From positions 124,001-188,000 of the forward strand of contig CAYYXG010000002.1 of the NCBI GenBank assembly GCA_964475595.1: a stretch of 64,000 bases of DNA. The letters are read 5' to 3'. The notes beneath the pieces were generated by a model that was not told the DNA's origin, did not search any database, and saw only the letters and a program-made list of their open reading frames with translations. The DNA comes from RGEC01 sp964475595. GTDB taxonomy: Bacteria > Bacteroidota > Bacteroidia > NS11-12g > UBA955. Below, piece by piece: positions 46,310 through 55,575 of the stretch. The first letter of the stretch is position 1. Every line of letters begins with the position of its first letter. The translations under genes and the position numbers were made by a program.

Positions 46310-46933
46310 TTAGTGGTTTTGGTTTACCTGTAACCAACTGATTTCATGGAAGGTGGATTTCCCCTTTTCTGTGGTTACAGCATGCAAGTGGTATCTTATG
46401 GTTTCGATATATTCATCGCGAAAATCCCGATTTTCCTCACCTTCAAAAAGGGTGTTCTGAAACATGGAAAATATTAGACAAATGTATATGCGGGCAACCC
46501 GTTGCCTATTCATGTCGTTTCTGAACAACCCCTGCTCAATGCCTTTTTTTAGGTTCTGATTAACACTTTGTAGGGCATATCGATTGCGGTGTTCAATGAG
46601 GTGTGAATAGCTTTCGGGATAAAATTTCTGCAAATCAAACAGTACGGATGGGTGAACATTTTTGTTCATTTGAAGTACAAAGTCTGCAATTTTTGCAATC
46701 TGTAGCACTGGATTTTCCTCTTCAGCCATGATAAGGCTAGTGTTGTTTTCCATTTCGGCAATGTGCATGGAAATGGTGTCAAATACCAGCTGGTTCTTAT
46801 CCTGATAATGCTTGTAGATGGTTTTCTTGGAGATGGAGAGTTCTCTTGCCACATCGTCCATGGATACGCTTCTCACACCTAATTCCATAAAGAGCCGGGC
46901 TGCGGTTTGCAGTATACGATCACGAACCTCCAT
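46310..46933 (-). CDS. TetR-family transcriptional regulator of the RND operon
   Basis: A 207-residue repressor-type protein. The helix-turn-helix spans ~10-50 (SMDDVARELSISKKTIYKHY). The C-terminal ligand domain is variable. Being the first gene of the operon, it probably represses its own operon. I chose the ATG at 46933; a TTG three bases earlier is weaker. The TAAATTTG box is 10 bp upstream. Confidence 0.93.
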   Translation of the reverse strand: MEVRDRILQTAARLFMELGVRSVSMDDVARELSISKKTIYKHYQDKNQLVFDTISMHIAEMENNTSLIMAEEENPVLQIAKIADFVLQMNKNVHPSVLFDLQKFYPESYSHLIEHRNRYALQSVNQNLKKGIEQGLFRNDMNRQRVARIYICLIFSMFQNTLFEGEENRDFRDEYIETIRYHLHAVTTEKGKSTFHEISWLQVNQNH

Positions 46934-46943
46934 CAAAGCGCCG

Positions 46944-46951
46944 CAAATTTA
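46944..46951 (-). promoter_or_regulatory. Promoter -7 box TAAATTTG for the TetR-RND operon
   Basis: A perfect TAnnTTTG box on the minus strand with a TTG about 20 bp upstream at the -33 position, 10 bp before the TetR ATG. Confidence 0.6.
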
Positions 46952-46967
46952 CCTGAAAAAACCATGG

Positions 46968-46993
46968 AAACCAAGGCGGTTTGCAAAGTTTCC
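46968..46993. promoter_or_regulatory. Candidate TetR operator: overlapping inverted repeats
   Basis: AAACC-AAGGC-GGTTT (46968-46982), the 8-bp palindrome TTTGCAAA (46980-46987), and GGAAAC...GTTTCC (46966-46993) overlap around the -33 region of the operon promoter. This is a typical place for autorepression. Confidence 0.4.
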
Positions 46994-47019
46994 GTTGTGT
47001 TTATATTAATTATGGGTAT

Positions 47020-48774
47020 TCAATGAATTTGAATGTCGAATGGCATTCGCATATAAACGCCGTTGCTGTTAAGCACTTTTTTAATGTTTTCGTAGGGCGC
47101 ATACAAATTTCCCAATTCTGCCTTTATGAGTTTTTCATTGGCGTGGGTTGTTGCATTTTTACCCAGTAATAATTCCAGGGTGGTTTTTTGTTTAGGCATG
47201 CTGACAATGCGATATTTTTTTAGTCCGGCCTTGGCTGCAGCACTTTGTATAGCCCGTTGAATTCCACCATATTCATCTGCCAACTGTAGTTTTTTCGCAT
47301 AAATGCCGGTATATACATGCCCTTCTGCCAATTGTTTTACCCTGCCGGTATCCATCTTTCTGCCGCGGGCCACAATGCCGGTGAAATCGTCATAAATGTC
47401 ATTGACCATTCCCTGAAAATAGCTGCGCATGCCATCAGATAAAGGAGCATCCGGACGCCAGGTAACCGCATAATCGCCTGTAGGGACGGTTTCATAATTT
47501 AATCCCAGCTTTTCTTTGTACAAGCGCGCAGTATTCGGAATCATGGCAAATACGCCAATACTTCCGGTAATCGTTGTGGGTTGCACAAAAATGCTGTCTG
47601 CCAAACAGGCAATGTAATAGCCGCCGCTGGCAGCCACACCGCCAAAACTGGCAATAACGGGTTTGGTCTTTTTGATAAGTGCTATTTCCCGGGCAATGAT
47701 ATCGCTGGCATTGCTGCTGCCACCGGGGCTGTTAACCCGCAGTACAACGGCTTTGATATGGCTATCCAATCGGACTTTCTTTAAGGTAGCGGCCAATGAG
47801 GTGCTGCCAATGCCATCGCCGCTTTCATTGCTGCCCATATTGATTTCTCCGGATGCGTAAATCAAGGCAATCTTATCTTCGCCGCTTCCTACGTTCCAGC
47901 TGCCTTTGGCGTATTGGTCAAATTCATACTTTATGAGCTTTTTATCAGCGCTGCCCTGTGATAGACGTGCCAGTTCGTTTTCTGCTTCGTCTTCGTATTT
48001 TAAGCCGTCAATGAGCTTATATAGCAAAGCCAGTTTGGCGTTTCTTGCCTTAAACAGATTGGCCGTTTCTGCTACAGTTGCCGAATCCATATTGCGGGTT
48101 TTTGCAATGTTTTTCATGCAATATCCGAATAAGCTGTTTACGTATTCTCTTACCTGCTCGCGGTTTGCGTCGCTCATGGTGTTTTGTATAAAGGGCTCTA
48201 CCGCACTTTTGTATTTGCCGGCTTTGAAAACTTCAAATTCCAGCCCAAGTTTATCAAACATGCCCTTGTAAAAGGCGGTTTGTCCGGCATATCCGTTAAA
48301 CTCAATAATTCCCTTTGGGTTGAGGTATATTTTATCGCAAGCAGAAGCAATGTAGTATCCGGCATCTGTAAAAACCTCCCCATAGGCAACCACAAACTTT
48401 CCGGATTTACGAAACTCCAGCAGTTTTTGTCTGATCTCTTCTGCCGTTCCCATGTTACCGGCAAATAAATCCGTACGCAGGTATACCCCTTTGATTTTAT
48501 CATCCTTGGCAGCTTTGTCTAAGCCATATAGAATGGAGTTAAGGCCCAAAGAGGATAATCCGTTATCGGTAATTTCGGAAAAAGGATCATCCGAAGTGCG
48601 ATCCGGTATCTCTCCGATTAGGGTAAGTGTTAAAACGGTATTTTTCTTAACTTCAGGTATAGTGTCCATTCCGCCGGCGATACTGCCAATAATGGCTGCA
48701 AAAAAAATGACGATAAGTACCATGCCGATGAAAAATCCCAGTATGCTGGCCAGTACGTTTTTGATAAATCCCAT
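47020..48774 (-). CDS. sppA: Signal peptide peptidase SppA, long (67-kDa) type
   Basis: A 584-residue inner-membrane serine protease that degrades cleaved signal peptides. It has one N-terminal helix and two homologous S49 domains. The nucleophile Ser is in FGGVAASGGYYIA, and the catalytic Lys is expected in the first domain. I chose the ATG at 48774 because it opens directly with the membrane helix (MGFIKNVLASILGFF); a longer frame adds 19 residues. TATCTTTG is 25 bp upstream. Confidence 0.94.
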   Translation of the reverse strand: MGFIKNVLASILGFFIGMVLIVIFFAAIIGSIAGGMDTIPEVKKNTVLTLTLIGEIPDRTSDDPFSEITDNGLSSLGLNSILYGLDKAAKDDKIKGVYLRTDLFAGNMGTAEEIRQKLLEFRKSGKFVVAYGEVFTDAGYYIASACDKIYLNPKGIIEFNGYAGQTAFYKGMFDKLGLEFEVFKAGKYKSAVEPFIQNTMSDANREQVREYVNSLFGYCMKNIAKTRNMDSATVAETANLFKARNAKLALLYKLIDGLKYEDEAENELARLSQGSADKKLIKYEFDQYAKGSWNVGSGEDKIALIYASGEINMGSNESGDGIGSTSLAATLKKVRLDSHIKAVVLRVNSPGGSSNASDIIAREIALIKKTKPVIASFGGVAASGGYYIACLADSIFVQPTTITGSIGVFAMIPNTARLYKEKLGLNYETVPTGDYAVTWRPDAPLSDGMRSYFQGMVNDIYDDFTGIVARGRKMDTGRVKQLAEGHVYTGIYAKKLQLADEYGGIQRAIQSAAAKAGLKKYRIVSMPKQKTTLELLLGKNATTHANEKLIKAELGNLYAPYENIKKVLNSNGVYMRMPFDIQIH

Positions 48775-48784
48775 AATTAGAGAA

Positions 48785-48836
48785 AATGATTGAATACAAC
48801 AAAGATACTTATGCCTTGAAGTAATATTCAATCATT
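48785..48836. repeat. 12-bp perfect inverted repeat around the sppA promoter
   Basis: AATGATTGAATA (48785-48796) and TATTCAATCATT (48825-48836) are exact complements, 28 bp apart. The sppA -7 box TATCTTTG (48800-48807, minus strand) lies between them. The arms may be operator half-sites or form a hairpin in the leader. Confidence 0.5.
48800..48807 (-). promoter_or_regulatory. Promoter -7 box TATCTTTG for sppA
   Basis: A perfect TAnnTTTG match on the minus strand, 25 bp before the sppA start; a TTG about 21 bp upstream may serve as -33. Confidence 0.55.
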
Positions 48837-48848
48837 CATCGTTCAAAC

Positions 48849-48875
48849 AAGGGTTATTGGCGATTAAGGGTTATT
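48849..48875. repeat. Direct repeat AAGGGTTATT in the sppA upstream region
   Basis: Two exact 10-bp copies (48849-48858 and 48866-48875) with a 17-bp period. The rest of the 285-bp region 48775-49059 holds no gene that I can support. Confidence 0.35.
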
Positions 48876-49059
48876 TATATTTTCGATTTTGCCATTTCCG
48901 AAATTACCATGAACTTTGAGAGCCATTTTAGACTTGTTGCAATACCGAATTCAGAGCCGAAAGCCCACAAACTTTTATCAGAAAGATTCATATTTGTTTT
49001 CTTGCTGTTTAAAAAAGTGCACGGTATTTGTGTCTACAAAAACATACAAATAGGAGCTT

Positions 49060-52000
49060 ATGAAAAACAAACTTACCTTAAAATCGCTGTTTCTATTAGC
49101 GTTCATTTCCATCTTCGAGCTACAAGCTCAGCAAACCATCGGATTGCAAATGGGCAATCACAATGCATCGTATGCCTATTCTCTAAACCCGGCTCAGACT
49201 TATTCAAGTAAAAATCGTTTTTACTTTAATTTCTGGGGTGCCGGCGTGGGATTTACCAATAACTTTCTAACCTATTCGGCGCCATTCAGCTTGTGGCAGC
49301 TGGGGGCGGGCAATATTCCTGATCGTTATAAAAACAATGCAGGTAAAGCGGATTTTGATCCTTCATGGCTCGCATTAAACCCCAACACCAATAACTGGAA
49401 ATTGTATTACCTGGATGAAACCTACGGACCCTCCATGCATTTTCGAATAACCAGAAGAACGGCGATTGGCATCGGGATAAAATCGGTGGCCGGCATGAGC
49501 ATTACCGGAGTGGATAAAAATCTCGGCAATCTATTCCGATTTGGTCTGGATTCTTCCGGTCAGGGCTTTTCAGGACCCAATGGAATACAAGTCGGTAAAA
49601 ACTATGAATTATCCAGATTTTCAATCAATACCGATAAATGGCAGGAATGGTTTTTTTCAGTGGCAGGTGTTACCCGCGACAAAGGACGGCATTTTACCAA
49701 GTGGGGCGCCACGGGAAAAATACTGCTTGGAATGGGTGCGGGACATTTAGGTGTTAACGGTGGTTCATATCGTTTTAATAACTTCAATCAGGTTGAATTG
49801 AATGATTTACAAACTACGTGGTTTCATACCAATGATCAGAGTGCTACCCGAACGCTTACCAGCCCTTTTGGGATGAAGTTTGATTTTTTAGAGGGCGCAG
49901 GATTAGGGGCAGATTTGGGTTTTATGTATGAGAATAGGCCTAAGCAATCCCGCAAACGATTCAGCAATCCCTGGTTTAACTGCTTGGATGAAGATGACAA
50001 TGCGTATAAATGGCGTTTTGGTGCCAGTCTTACCGATCTGGGATTCATTGTGTACGGTGGGCAGAGTCGCATGATCAACAATAAGGATGTTTCAGCAACA
50101 TGGAATGTAAACAGAAACCTTGTCAATACTTACCGTGGATTTGGCCAAGATCCGTTGAATAGTGTTAGCACCGGCTTCTACGACAGCTTAAATGCCGATG
50201 CGGCCAACAACTTTGTTACCACCACACCCACCGCCCTCAATGTGCAGTTTGACCGCCGTTACCGCGGTGATTTATACCTGGGAATAAACTGGACACATAG
50301 CATGAAAGGCGACTATGCCTGGGGTGTTCGCAGGGCATCTTTCCTGAGCGTGGTTCCTAGGTGGGAAACGGAACATGCAGAGGTTGGTGTACCATTGACA
50401 CTTACTCGGGATTACACCGATTTTAATTTAGGCGTGTATGGTCGTTTGGGTCCATTTACCTTAGGAACCGATAACATTGGTGGTATCGTCAAGTATGCTT
50501 CCAAAGGTTCATATACAGGTGCCAATGTATATTTTGGAATCCGAATGAAACTGGAAGCATGTGGATGGCTGTACTATAAGTCTAAAGAATACAAGGATTC
50601 AGTGCAAAATACCAGAAAAGCAGTACAGAATAATGACACATTCTGGAAACGCGATACCATCACGGTCATTAAGCGCGATACCATTCAAAAGACCGAAGTA
50701 ATCCGTAAAACGGACACCGTTGTTAAATATAGAAACCTGGAAGTTTCTCCTGATTTGAAGAAAAAAGAGGAGGAACTTAGAAAAAAAGAGGCAGACCTCA
50801 AGGCCAAAGAAGAGGATTTGCGCAAGCGCGAACTTGAGATCAATGCCAAGGCAACCAATTGTAAGCCATGCCAGGATGAGCTGGTTGTGGTGAAGCAACA
50901 ACTTGCAACCACCCGCGATCAGTTATCGAGATTGCGTATTCAGCTGGATGAATGCAACCGAAACAGGGTGGTGGTTGCTACGGAAAACGATGATCTTAAA
51001 AAGAGAAATGCCATTTTATTAGCCGAAGTAGATAAGCTGAAGCGTGAAAATGCAGTACTGAAACTTAGCAGCAATCCTTGCGATAAGCAGGTTAAATCGC
51101 GCGATTCACTGCTGGCAGTGGAGCGAGAAAAAAATGTTCGCTTACAGGCAGAACTAGACAAGAAAAAGCTGGATTGTGACGGGGTTCAGAAAGAACTGGA
51201 CAACACCCGCAAGCGTGTAGCTGTGCTCGAAGCTGAAGTGGCAGATGGTAAGAAAAAGGTAGCTGCACTTGAAACAGAACTTAGCAATTGTAGGTTGGGC
51301 AGCGCCGGAACCAATGCCGACTGTCTCAATAAAATAAAGCAGCTTGAGGCGCAAATTACTGCAGAAAAGCTCAAGACGACTGCCCTTCAAAAAGAGCTAA
51401 CCGATACCAAAGCTAAGCTGGATGCTGAAATCAAAAAGAATGCAGCCCTACTTCTGGATCTAGAAGCTTGCCGCAAAGCAACCGCAGATGACAAAAAGCG
51501 CATTGCAGAACTAGAGGCCTTGCTAAAAAACAGCGGTGATTGTAATTCATTCAAACTGAAAATTGCCGAGCTGGAGGAAAAACTTAAAAATTGTGCAAAT
51601 GCTGATGAGCTGAATAAATGCAAGGCCGATTTGGATATTGCCAAAAAGCGCAACGCCGAACTTGAAGCAGAAGTTTTAAACCTAAAGGCCAATCAGGATA
51701 AGCAAAGCAAGCTGATAGCGGAACTGGAAGCAAAACTCAAAAATTGCGGTAACACCGAAGAGTTAAATAAATGCAAGGCCGATTTGGATGCGGCTAAAAA
51801 GCGCAATGCCGAACTGGAAGCAGAACTGGTGAATGTGAAAAAACAACGCGATCAGTATTTATCTGAACTTGATGCCAATAAGAAAAAAGTTTCTGAACTG
51901 GAGGTGAAACTGAAAGAGTGCGAAGGTAAAGGCACCGACTGCAAAGAATGTGACGAGGCATTGGCCCAGTTGAAAATACAATATGAACAAAAAGAGAGCG

Positions 52001-52356
52001 CTTACAATGCATTGATGGAGGAATATAAGGCATGCGCCAAGGATTTGTCTGCCCTTAAGACCAAGCTATCAGATTGTGAGGCGAAACTTAAAAATTGCTC
52101 TGGAAGCAGCAGCAAAGAAAAAGAACTGCAGGCTGAAATTGATAAGTTAAAACGTACCATCGCCGAACTTAATGCAGAGGTAGCCGCAAGGCAGAAATCG
52201 CTGGATGAACTTCAGGCCGCCTACGATAAACTGGAAAGTAACAATGCAGAACTGGGTAAAAAGATTACTGCCATGCAATCTGAGCTCAATGCATTGAAAA
52301 CGCAGGTTGGTCTGCTGCAGCAGCAATTGAAGGAATGCCAGGAATCAGGGAAGTAA
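49060..52356 (+). CDS. Outer-membrane-type barrel protein with a long cysteine-rich coiled-coil C-terminus
   Basis: A 1098-residue exported protein with signal peptide ending LQAQ and a clear ribosome site (TAGGAGC). Residues ~20-490 are beta-strand-rich with the GNHNASYAYSLNPA start typical of DUF5723-like proteins of this phylum. A DT-rich linker (KRDTITVIKRDTIQKT) follows. Residues ~560-1098 are almost unbroken coiled coil with more than fifteen Cys residues. A 51-residue repeat (153 bp, from 51562 and 51715) contains AELE-KLKNC and LNKCKADLD. The tail probably spans the periplasm or projects from the surface. A terminator follows. Confidence 0.7.
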   Translation: MKNKLTLKSLFLLAFISIFELQAQQTIGLQMGNHNASYAYSLNPAQTYSSKNRFYFNFWGAGVGFTNNFLTYSAPFSLWQLGAGNIPDRYKNNAGKADFDPSWLALNPNTNNWKLYYLDETYGPSMHFRITRRTAIGIGIKSVAGMSITGVDKNLGNLFRFGLDSSGQGFSGPNGIQVGKNYELSRFSINTDKWQEWFFSVAGVTRDKGRHFTKWGATGKILLGMGAGHLGVNGGSYRFNNFNQVELNDLQTTWFHTNDQSATRTLTSPFGMKFDFLEGAGLGADLGFMYENRPKQSRKRFSNPWFNCLDEDDNAYKWRFGASLTDLGFIVYGGQSRMINNKDVSATWNVNRNLVNTYRGFGQDPLNSVSTGFYDSLNADAANNFVTTTPTALNVQFDRRYRGDLYLGINWTHSMKGDYAWGVRRASFLSVVPRWETEHAEVGVPLTLTRDYTDFNLGVYGRLGPFTLGTDNIGGIVKYASKGSYTGANVYFGIRMKLEACGWLYYKSKEYKDSVQNTRKAVQNNDTFWKRDTITVIKRDTIQKTEVIRKTDTVVKYRNLEVSPDLKKKEEELRKKEADLKAKEEDLRKRELEINAKATNCKPCQDELVVVKQQLATTRDQLSRLRIQLDECNRNRVVVATENDDLKKRNAILLAEVDKLKRENAVLKLSSNPCDKQVKSRDSLLAVEREKNVRLQAELDKKKLDCDGVQKELDNTRKRVAVLEAEVADGKKKVAALETELSNCRLGSAGTNADCLNKIKQLEAQITAEKLKTTALQKELTDTKAKLDAEIKKNAALLLDLEACRKATADDKKRIAELEALLKNSGDCNSFKLKIAELEEKLKNCANADELNKCKADLDIAKKRNAELEAEVLNLKANQDKQSKLIAELEAKLKNCGNTEELNKCKADLDAAKKRNAELEAELVNVKKQRDQYLSELDANKKKVSELEVKLKECEGKGTDCKECDEALAQLKIQYEQKESAYNALMEEYKACAKDLSALKTKLSDCEAKLKNCSGSSSKEKELQAEIDKLKRTIAELNAEVAARQKSLDELQAAYDKLESNNAELGKKITAMQSELNALKTQVGLLQQQLKECQESGK

Positions 52357-52373
52357 AAACAAGAATTGCACTA

Positions 52374-52404
52374 AAAAAAGGCACCTGTAACGGGTGCCTT
52401 TTTT
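52374..52404. terminator. Bidirectional terminator between convergent genes
   Basis: Stem AAAAAAGGCACC / GGTGCCTTTTTT with a 7-base loop. It lies 17 bp after the barrel gene and just before the stop codon of the TonB-dependent receptor gene, so it serves both. Confidence 0.88.
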
Positions 52405-52407
52405 AAT

Positions 52408-54858
52408 TTAGAACTCCACCCTTAGGCGAATATTCAGCCGACGTCCAGTTAAAAACTCCGGAACCCCATAAACATTGTTTTCTATGTCTTTTACCCAGTT
52501 ATAGGAAATAACGTTGTTGATGCCCAGTACATTGAATATTTCTAAGCTTATCCATGTTTCTTCAATAGATTTTAGGAGACCGCTCTTGGGCCTGTTTTTA
52601 TCGTTTCGGCTCAGCATTACTTTACTGAAACCCATATCCAGTCTTCGGTAAGGTGGAATCGCATTAGGTTTGGCTGCATATCGGCCCTGACCATCCAGAA
52701 AATAGGGCATGCCCGTACCGATAATCATGTTAAGGTTAAGTCTTATTTTTGGATTGCCGGGCAACTGATCCTGAAGCATGGCTGCAAAATTGACCCTTCG
52801 GTCAGTGGGTCTTCTAAGCCAATCGCTTTGCGCCCGTTCTCCATTCGCTTGGCTATAGGTGATTTTTTCGCGCGTTTGGAGAACACTGAGCGTAAACCAG
52901 CTTTCAAGGCCTTTAATAAATTCACCATTAATTCTGTTGTCTATACCCCAGGCATAACCCATGCTGCTGTTCTCGGCATAGTAACGAACGCGGATGTTGT
53001 CGTAGAGATAGGGGACAAGTCTGTCCAGGTGTTTGTAATACGCTTCGGTGGTGAATTTGAATTTGCGGCTCCACATATTAATAAATCTGTCTGTGCCTGC
53101 TACCAGATGCCATGCCCGTTGTGCTTGTAATTGTCGGTTTAAATTTCCTGTAAATCCCCGTAATTCTCTAAAATAACCTTGCTGATAATAGCCGCCTGCC
53201 GCCAACTTCACAATCATGTCTTTTTTCTTAAGACTATCAGGCAGCAATCGGTTCTTTTTTCGGTGAGGTTCCCAGCTAAACTGCAGGCGAGGGGTAATGA
53301 ATGCCTCATTGTTTACCTGCCACCAGTGGCTCCTTAGGCCTACATTCAGCCACATGTTGCGCTGTTTATCCAGCCGAAATTTATTTTGTATAAAACCTTG
53401 AATTCTAATGCTTTTTAATTGATTTCTTGCACTCACCTGATCGTCTAGTATGATACTATCCGTAGCAAACCCAAAAGGAGGGATATTGTACATGGCACTG
53501 TCATTGTATCGCCATTCTTTATACCGGTCCTGTATTTGTTCGTGGTTTATCCTAAATCCATATTTGAAGATATTGCGTTTATCAGGTTTGGTGAATGTGC
53601 CAATATGCGAAAAGTTGAGGATACGGCTCTGAAGGCGGTTTCTGCCATGGTCAAGAAAATAACCGAAACCCAGCGTTTTAAGGGGTTTTCCGTATGTTTT
53701 ACTGCCCATATCCCGGTCCAGTAAACTGAGCTGATAAGCACCTTCCACATCAAAGAGTTCCTGTTCGTAAGTGCCTGTTGCACTAATTATCCATTTGAAT
53801 TCTTTGCCGGCCTCGGGATTAAATTTAAAAGTAAGCGCTCCCATGGCGTAGTCGTAATTCATTTGTTCGGCACCGGCCATGCCCACATCCAGCTGGTATG
53901 CCTGAGAAACAGTGCCAAACTCAGTTCTTCTGCTTTCAGGTCTTAGTTTGTAACGGTTTAACGCCAGATTGCCTAAGAACTCTACTTTCCACCTTCGCCA
54001 GATTTTTCTGCTAACTAACGTTTGTACGTCAGCAAAATTCATCTGATATGCCCCTTGCAAATCCAGACTGCCGGTGAGCAGAGAATTGCTGAAGTGTCTT
54101 ACACCCAGCACTGCCGCAGTTTTTTTGGTTTTGCCTTCTATGGAAAAGCTATTGAGCAGCAAACCGGCTGTGGCATTTACCGAAAAGGAGGTGGGCTGTA
54201 CATACTCCACATCCAGTACACTGCTCATTTTGTCACCGTATTGCGCATCAAAACCACCGGCACTGAATTTTAGGGTTTTCACCAAATCCGGATTGATAAA
54301 GCTCAAACCCTCTTGCTGCCCATTGCTGATGAGCTGTGGTCTGTAAATTTCTATATCATTCACATAAACCAGGTTTTCGTCATAGTTGCCACCCCGCACA
54401 CTGTATTGTGACGATAATTCACTATTGCTGTTGGCTCCCAGCGTTTTGATTATGGCTTCTATGCCACCGGTGCCGGGATTCATCCGCAAATCCCGAGGCC
54501 TGATTTCATCTAAAAACGGGGAATATTCATCCCTACTTTGAATATCTATCTGGGGCAAGATATCCAATCCTGAACTTTCATATATCACCCTTTCCAATTG
54601 AGCAGACCAATCCTTTGGCAATCGGTATCCAAAAATCTTGCGGTTATCCCTATATCCAAAAATGAGTGGTGTAACGGGTATGCTGAAATCTCCATTATTG
54701 TCTGTAACGGCCAGCGTTTCGCCGTTGCTGTTTTTAATGATAATGCCCACCCCGGGCTCCCCATTTTTTAGTCTTACTGTAGCGTTAAAGGTGGGCTGCT
54801 GCGCATGTAATACCCCGAAAGCACATAGTAACAAAACGAGGCAGGATTTATTCAGCAC
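52408..54858 (-). CDS. TonB-dependent outer-membrane receptor
   Basis: An 816-residue outer-membrane receptor. The signal peptide ends LHAQ. Residues ~22-70 form a carboxypeptidase-regulatory-like domain (SNGETLAVTDNNGDFSI), followed by a plug domain with YSVRGGNYDENLVYVNDIEIYRP and a C-terminal barrel ending in Phe. The substrate is unknown; there is no SusD partner nearby. The start is a GTG at 54858, 31 bp after rpe; the two may be cotranscribed. Confidence 0.9.
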   Translation of the reverse strand: MLNKSCLVLLLCAFGVLHAQQPTFNATVRLKNGEPGVGIIIKNSNGETLAVTDNNGDFSIPVTPLIFGYRDNRKIFGYRLPKDWSAQLERVIYESSGLDILPQIDIQSRDEYSPFLDEIRPRDLRMNPGTGGIEAIIKTLGANSNSELSSQYSVRGGNYDENLVYVNDIEIYRPQLISNGQQEGLSFINPDLVKTLKFSAGGFDAQYGDKMSSVLDVEYVQPTSFSVNATAGLLLNSFSIEGKTKKTAAVLGVRHFSNSLLTGSLDLQGAYQMNFADVQTLVSRKIWRRWKVEFLGNLALNRYKLRPESRRTEFGTVSQAYQLDVGMAGAEQMNYDYAMGALTFKFNPEAGKEFKWIISATGTYEQELFDVEGAYQLSLLDRDMGSKTYGKPLKTLGFGYFLDHGRNRLQSRILNFSHIGTFTKPDKRNIFKYGFRINHEQIQDRYKEWRYNDSAMYNIPPFGFATDSIILDDQVSARNQLKSIRIQGFIQNKFRLDKQRNMWLNVGLRSHWWQVNNEAFITPRLQFSWEPHRKKNRLLPDSLKKKDMIVKLAAGGYYQQGYFRELRGFTGNLNRQLQAQRAWHLVAGTDRFINMWSRKFKFTTEAYYKHLDRLVPYLYDNIRVRYYAENSSMGYAWGIDNRINGEFIKGLESWFTLSVLQTREKITYSQANGERAQSDWLRRPTDRRVNFAAMLQDQLPGNPKIRLNLNMIIGTGMPYFLDGQGRYAAKPNAIPPYRRLDMGFSKVMLSRNDKNRPKSGLLKSIEETWISLEIFNVLGINNVISYNWVKDIENNVYGVPEFLTGRRLNIRLRVEF

Positions 54859-54889
54859 AGATATGAAACGAGTAAGGTTGATTTTTCTT

Positions 54890-55549
54890 TTATGAATTGG
54901 CCGTTTTGTGAAGTTGTGCTATGGTTTCCAAAGGATTGCTTGTCGCAAACACCGCATTTCCTGCCACCAATACATCAGCACCGGCTTGCACAAGCGCTGC
55001 CGCATTGTTTTCTGAAACGCCCCCATCTACTTCTATGAGGGTATGGCATTGGTGCTTAAGGATTAGTTCTTTGAGTTCTGCTACTTTTCGGTAGGTGTTT
55101 TCAATAAATGCCTGTCCCCCAAAACCCGGATTTACACTCATAATCAGGACCAGGTCACAATCGGCTATAATGTCTTTGAGATTGGATACTGGGGTATGTG
55201 GATTGAGTGCCACTCCTGCCTTCATTCCCTGTTTTTTAATTTCTGCCAAACTTCTGTGCAGGTGCGTGCAGGCCTCATAGTGTACAGTGAGTACCTGTGC
55301 TCCCGCTTCTGCAAATCGCTGAATGTAACGGTCGGGCTCTACAATCATAAGGTGTACATCGAGGGTTTTGGTGGCATGCTTTTTCAGCATATTCATCACT
55401 GGAAAACCGAAGGAGATGTTGGGCACAAATACTCCGTCCATAACATCTACGTGATACCAGCCGGCATCGCTTTGATTAATCATTTCGCAGTCACGCTGCA
55501 GATTGCCGAAATCAGCGGATAGAATCGAGGGTGCTATAATGGCGGCCAT
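54890..55549 (-). CDS. rpe: Ribulose-phosphate 3-epimerase
   Basis: Cytoplasmic TIM-barrel enzyme of the pentose phosphate pathway, 219 residues. The family signatures are intact: APSILSADF at residues 6-14, HVDVMDG with metal-binding His and Asp near 33-39, and VNPGFGGQAF near 138. Its ATG lies only 4 bp after a TAACTTTG promoter box. Confidence 0.97.
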   Translation of the reverse strand: MAAIIAPSILSADFGNLQRDCEMINQSDAGWYHVDVMDGVFVPNISFGFPVMNMLKKHATKTLDVHLMIVEPDRYIQRFAEAGAQVLTVHYEACTHLHRSLAEIKKQGMKAGVALNPHTPVSNLKDIIADCDLVLIMSVNPGFGGQAFIENTYRKVAELKELILKHQCHTLIEVDGGVSENNAAALVQAGADVLVAGNAVFATSNPLETIAQLHKTANS

Positions 55550-55553
55550 GTTG

Positions 55554-55561
55554 CAAAGTTA
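55554..55561 (-). promoter_or_regulatory. Promoter -7 box TAACTTTG for rpe
   Basis: A perfect TAnnTTTG match ending 4 bp before the rpe ATG, in a 26-bp gap. The mRNA is predicted to be leaderless or to have only a few leader bases. Confidence 0.55.
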
Positions 55562-55575
55562 AGGATTAATATAAA

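Noticed and set aside
48909..49211. 100-codon plus-strand frame upstream of the barrel gene
   Set aside because: Half of it runs in another frame through the barrel gene's signal peptide, and the sequence is Lys/Phe-rich without a ribosome site or domain.
51562..51840. CRISPR or transposon repeat
   Set aside because: The repeat is in frame, protein-coding and diverged at silent sites; it is an internal coiled-coil duplication.
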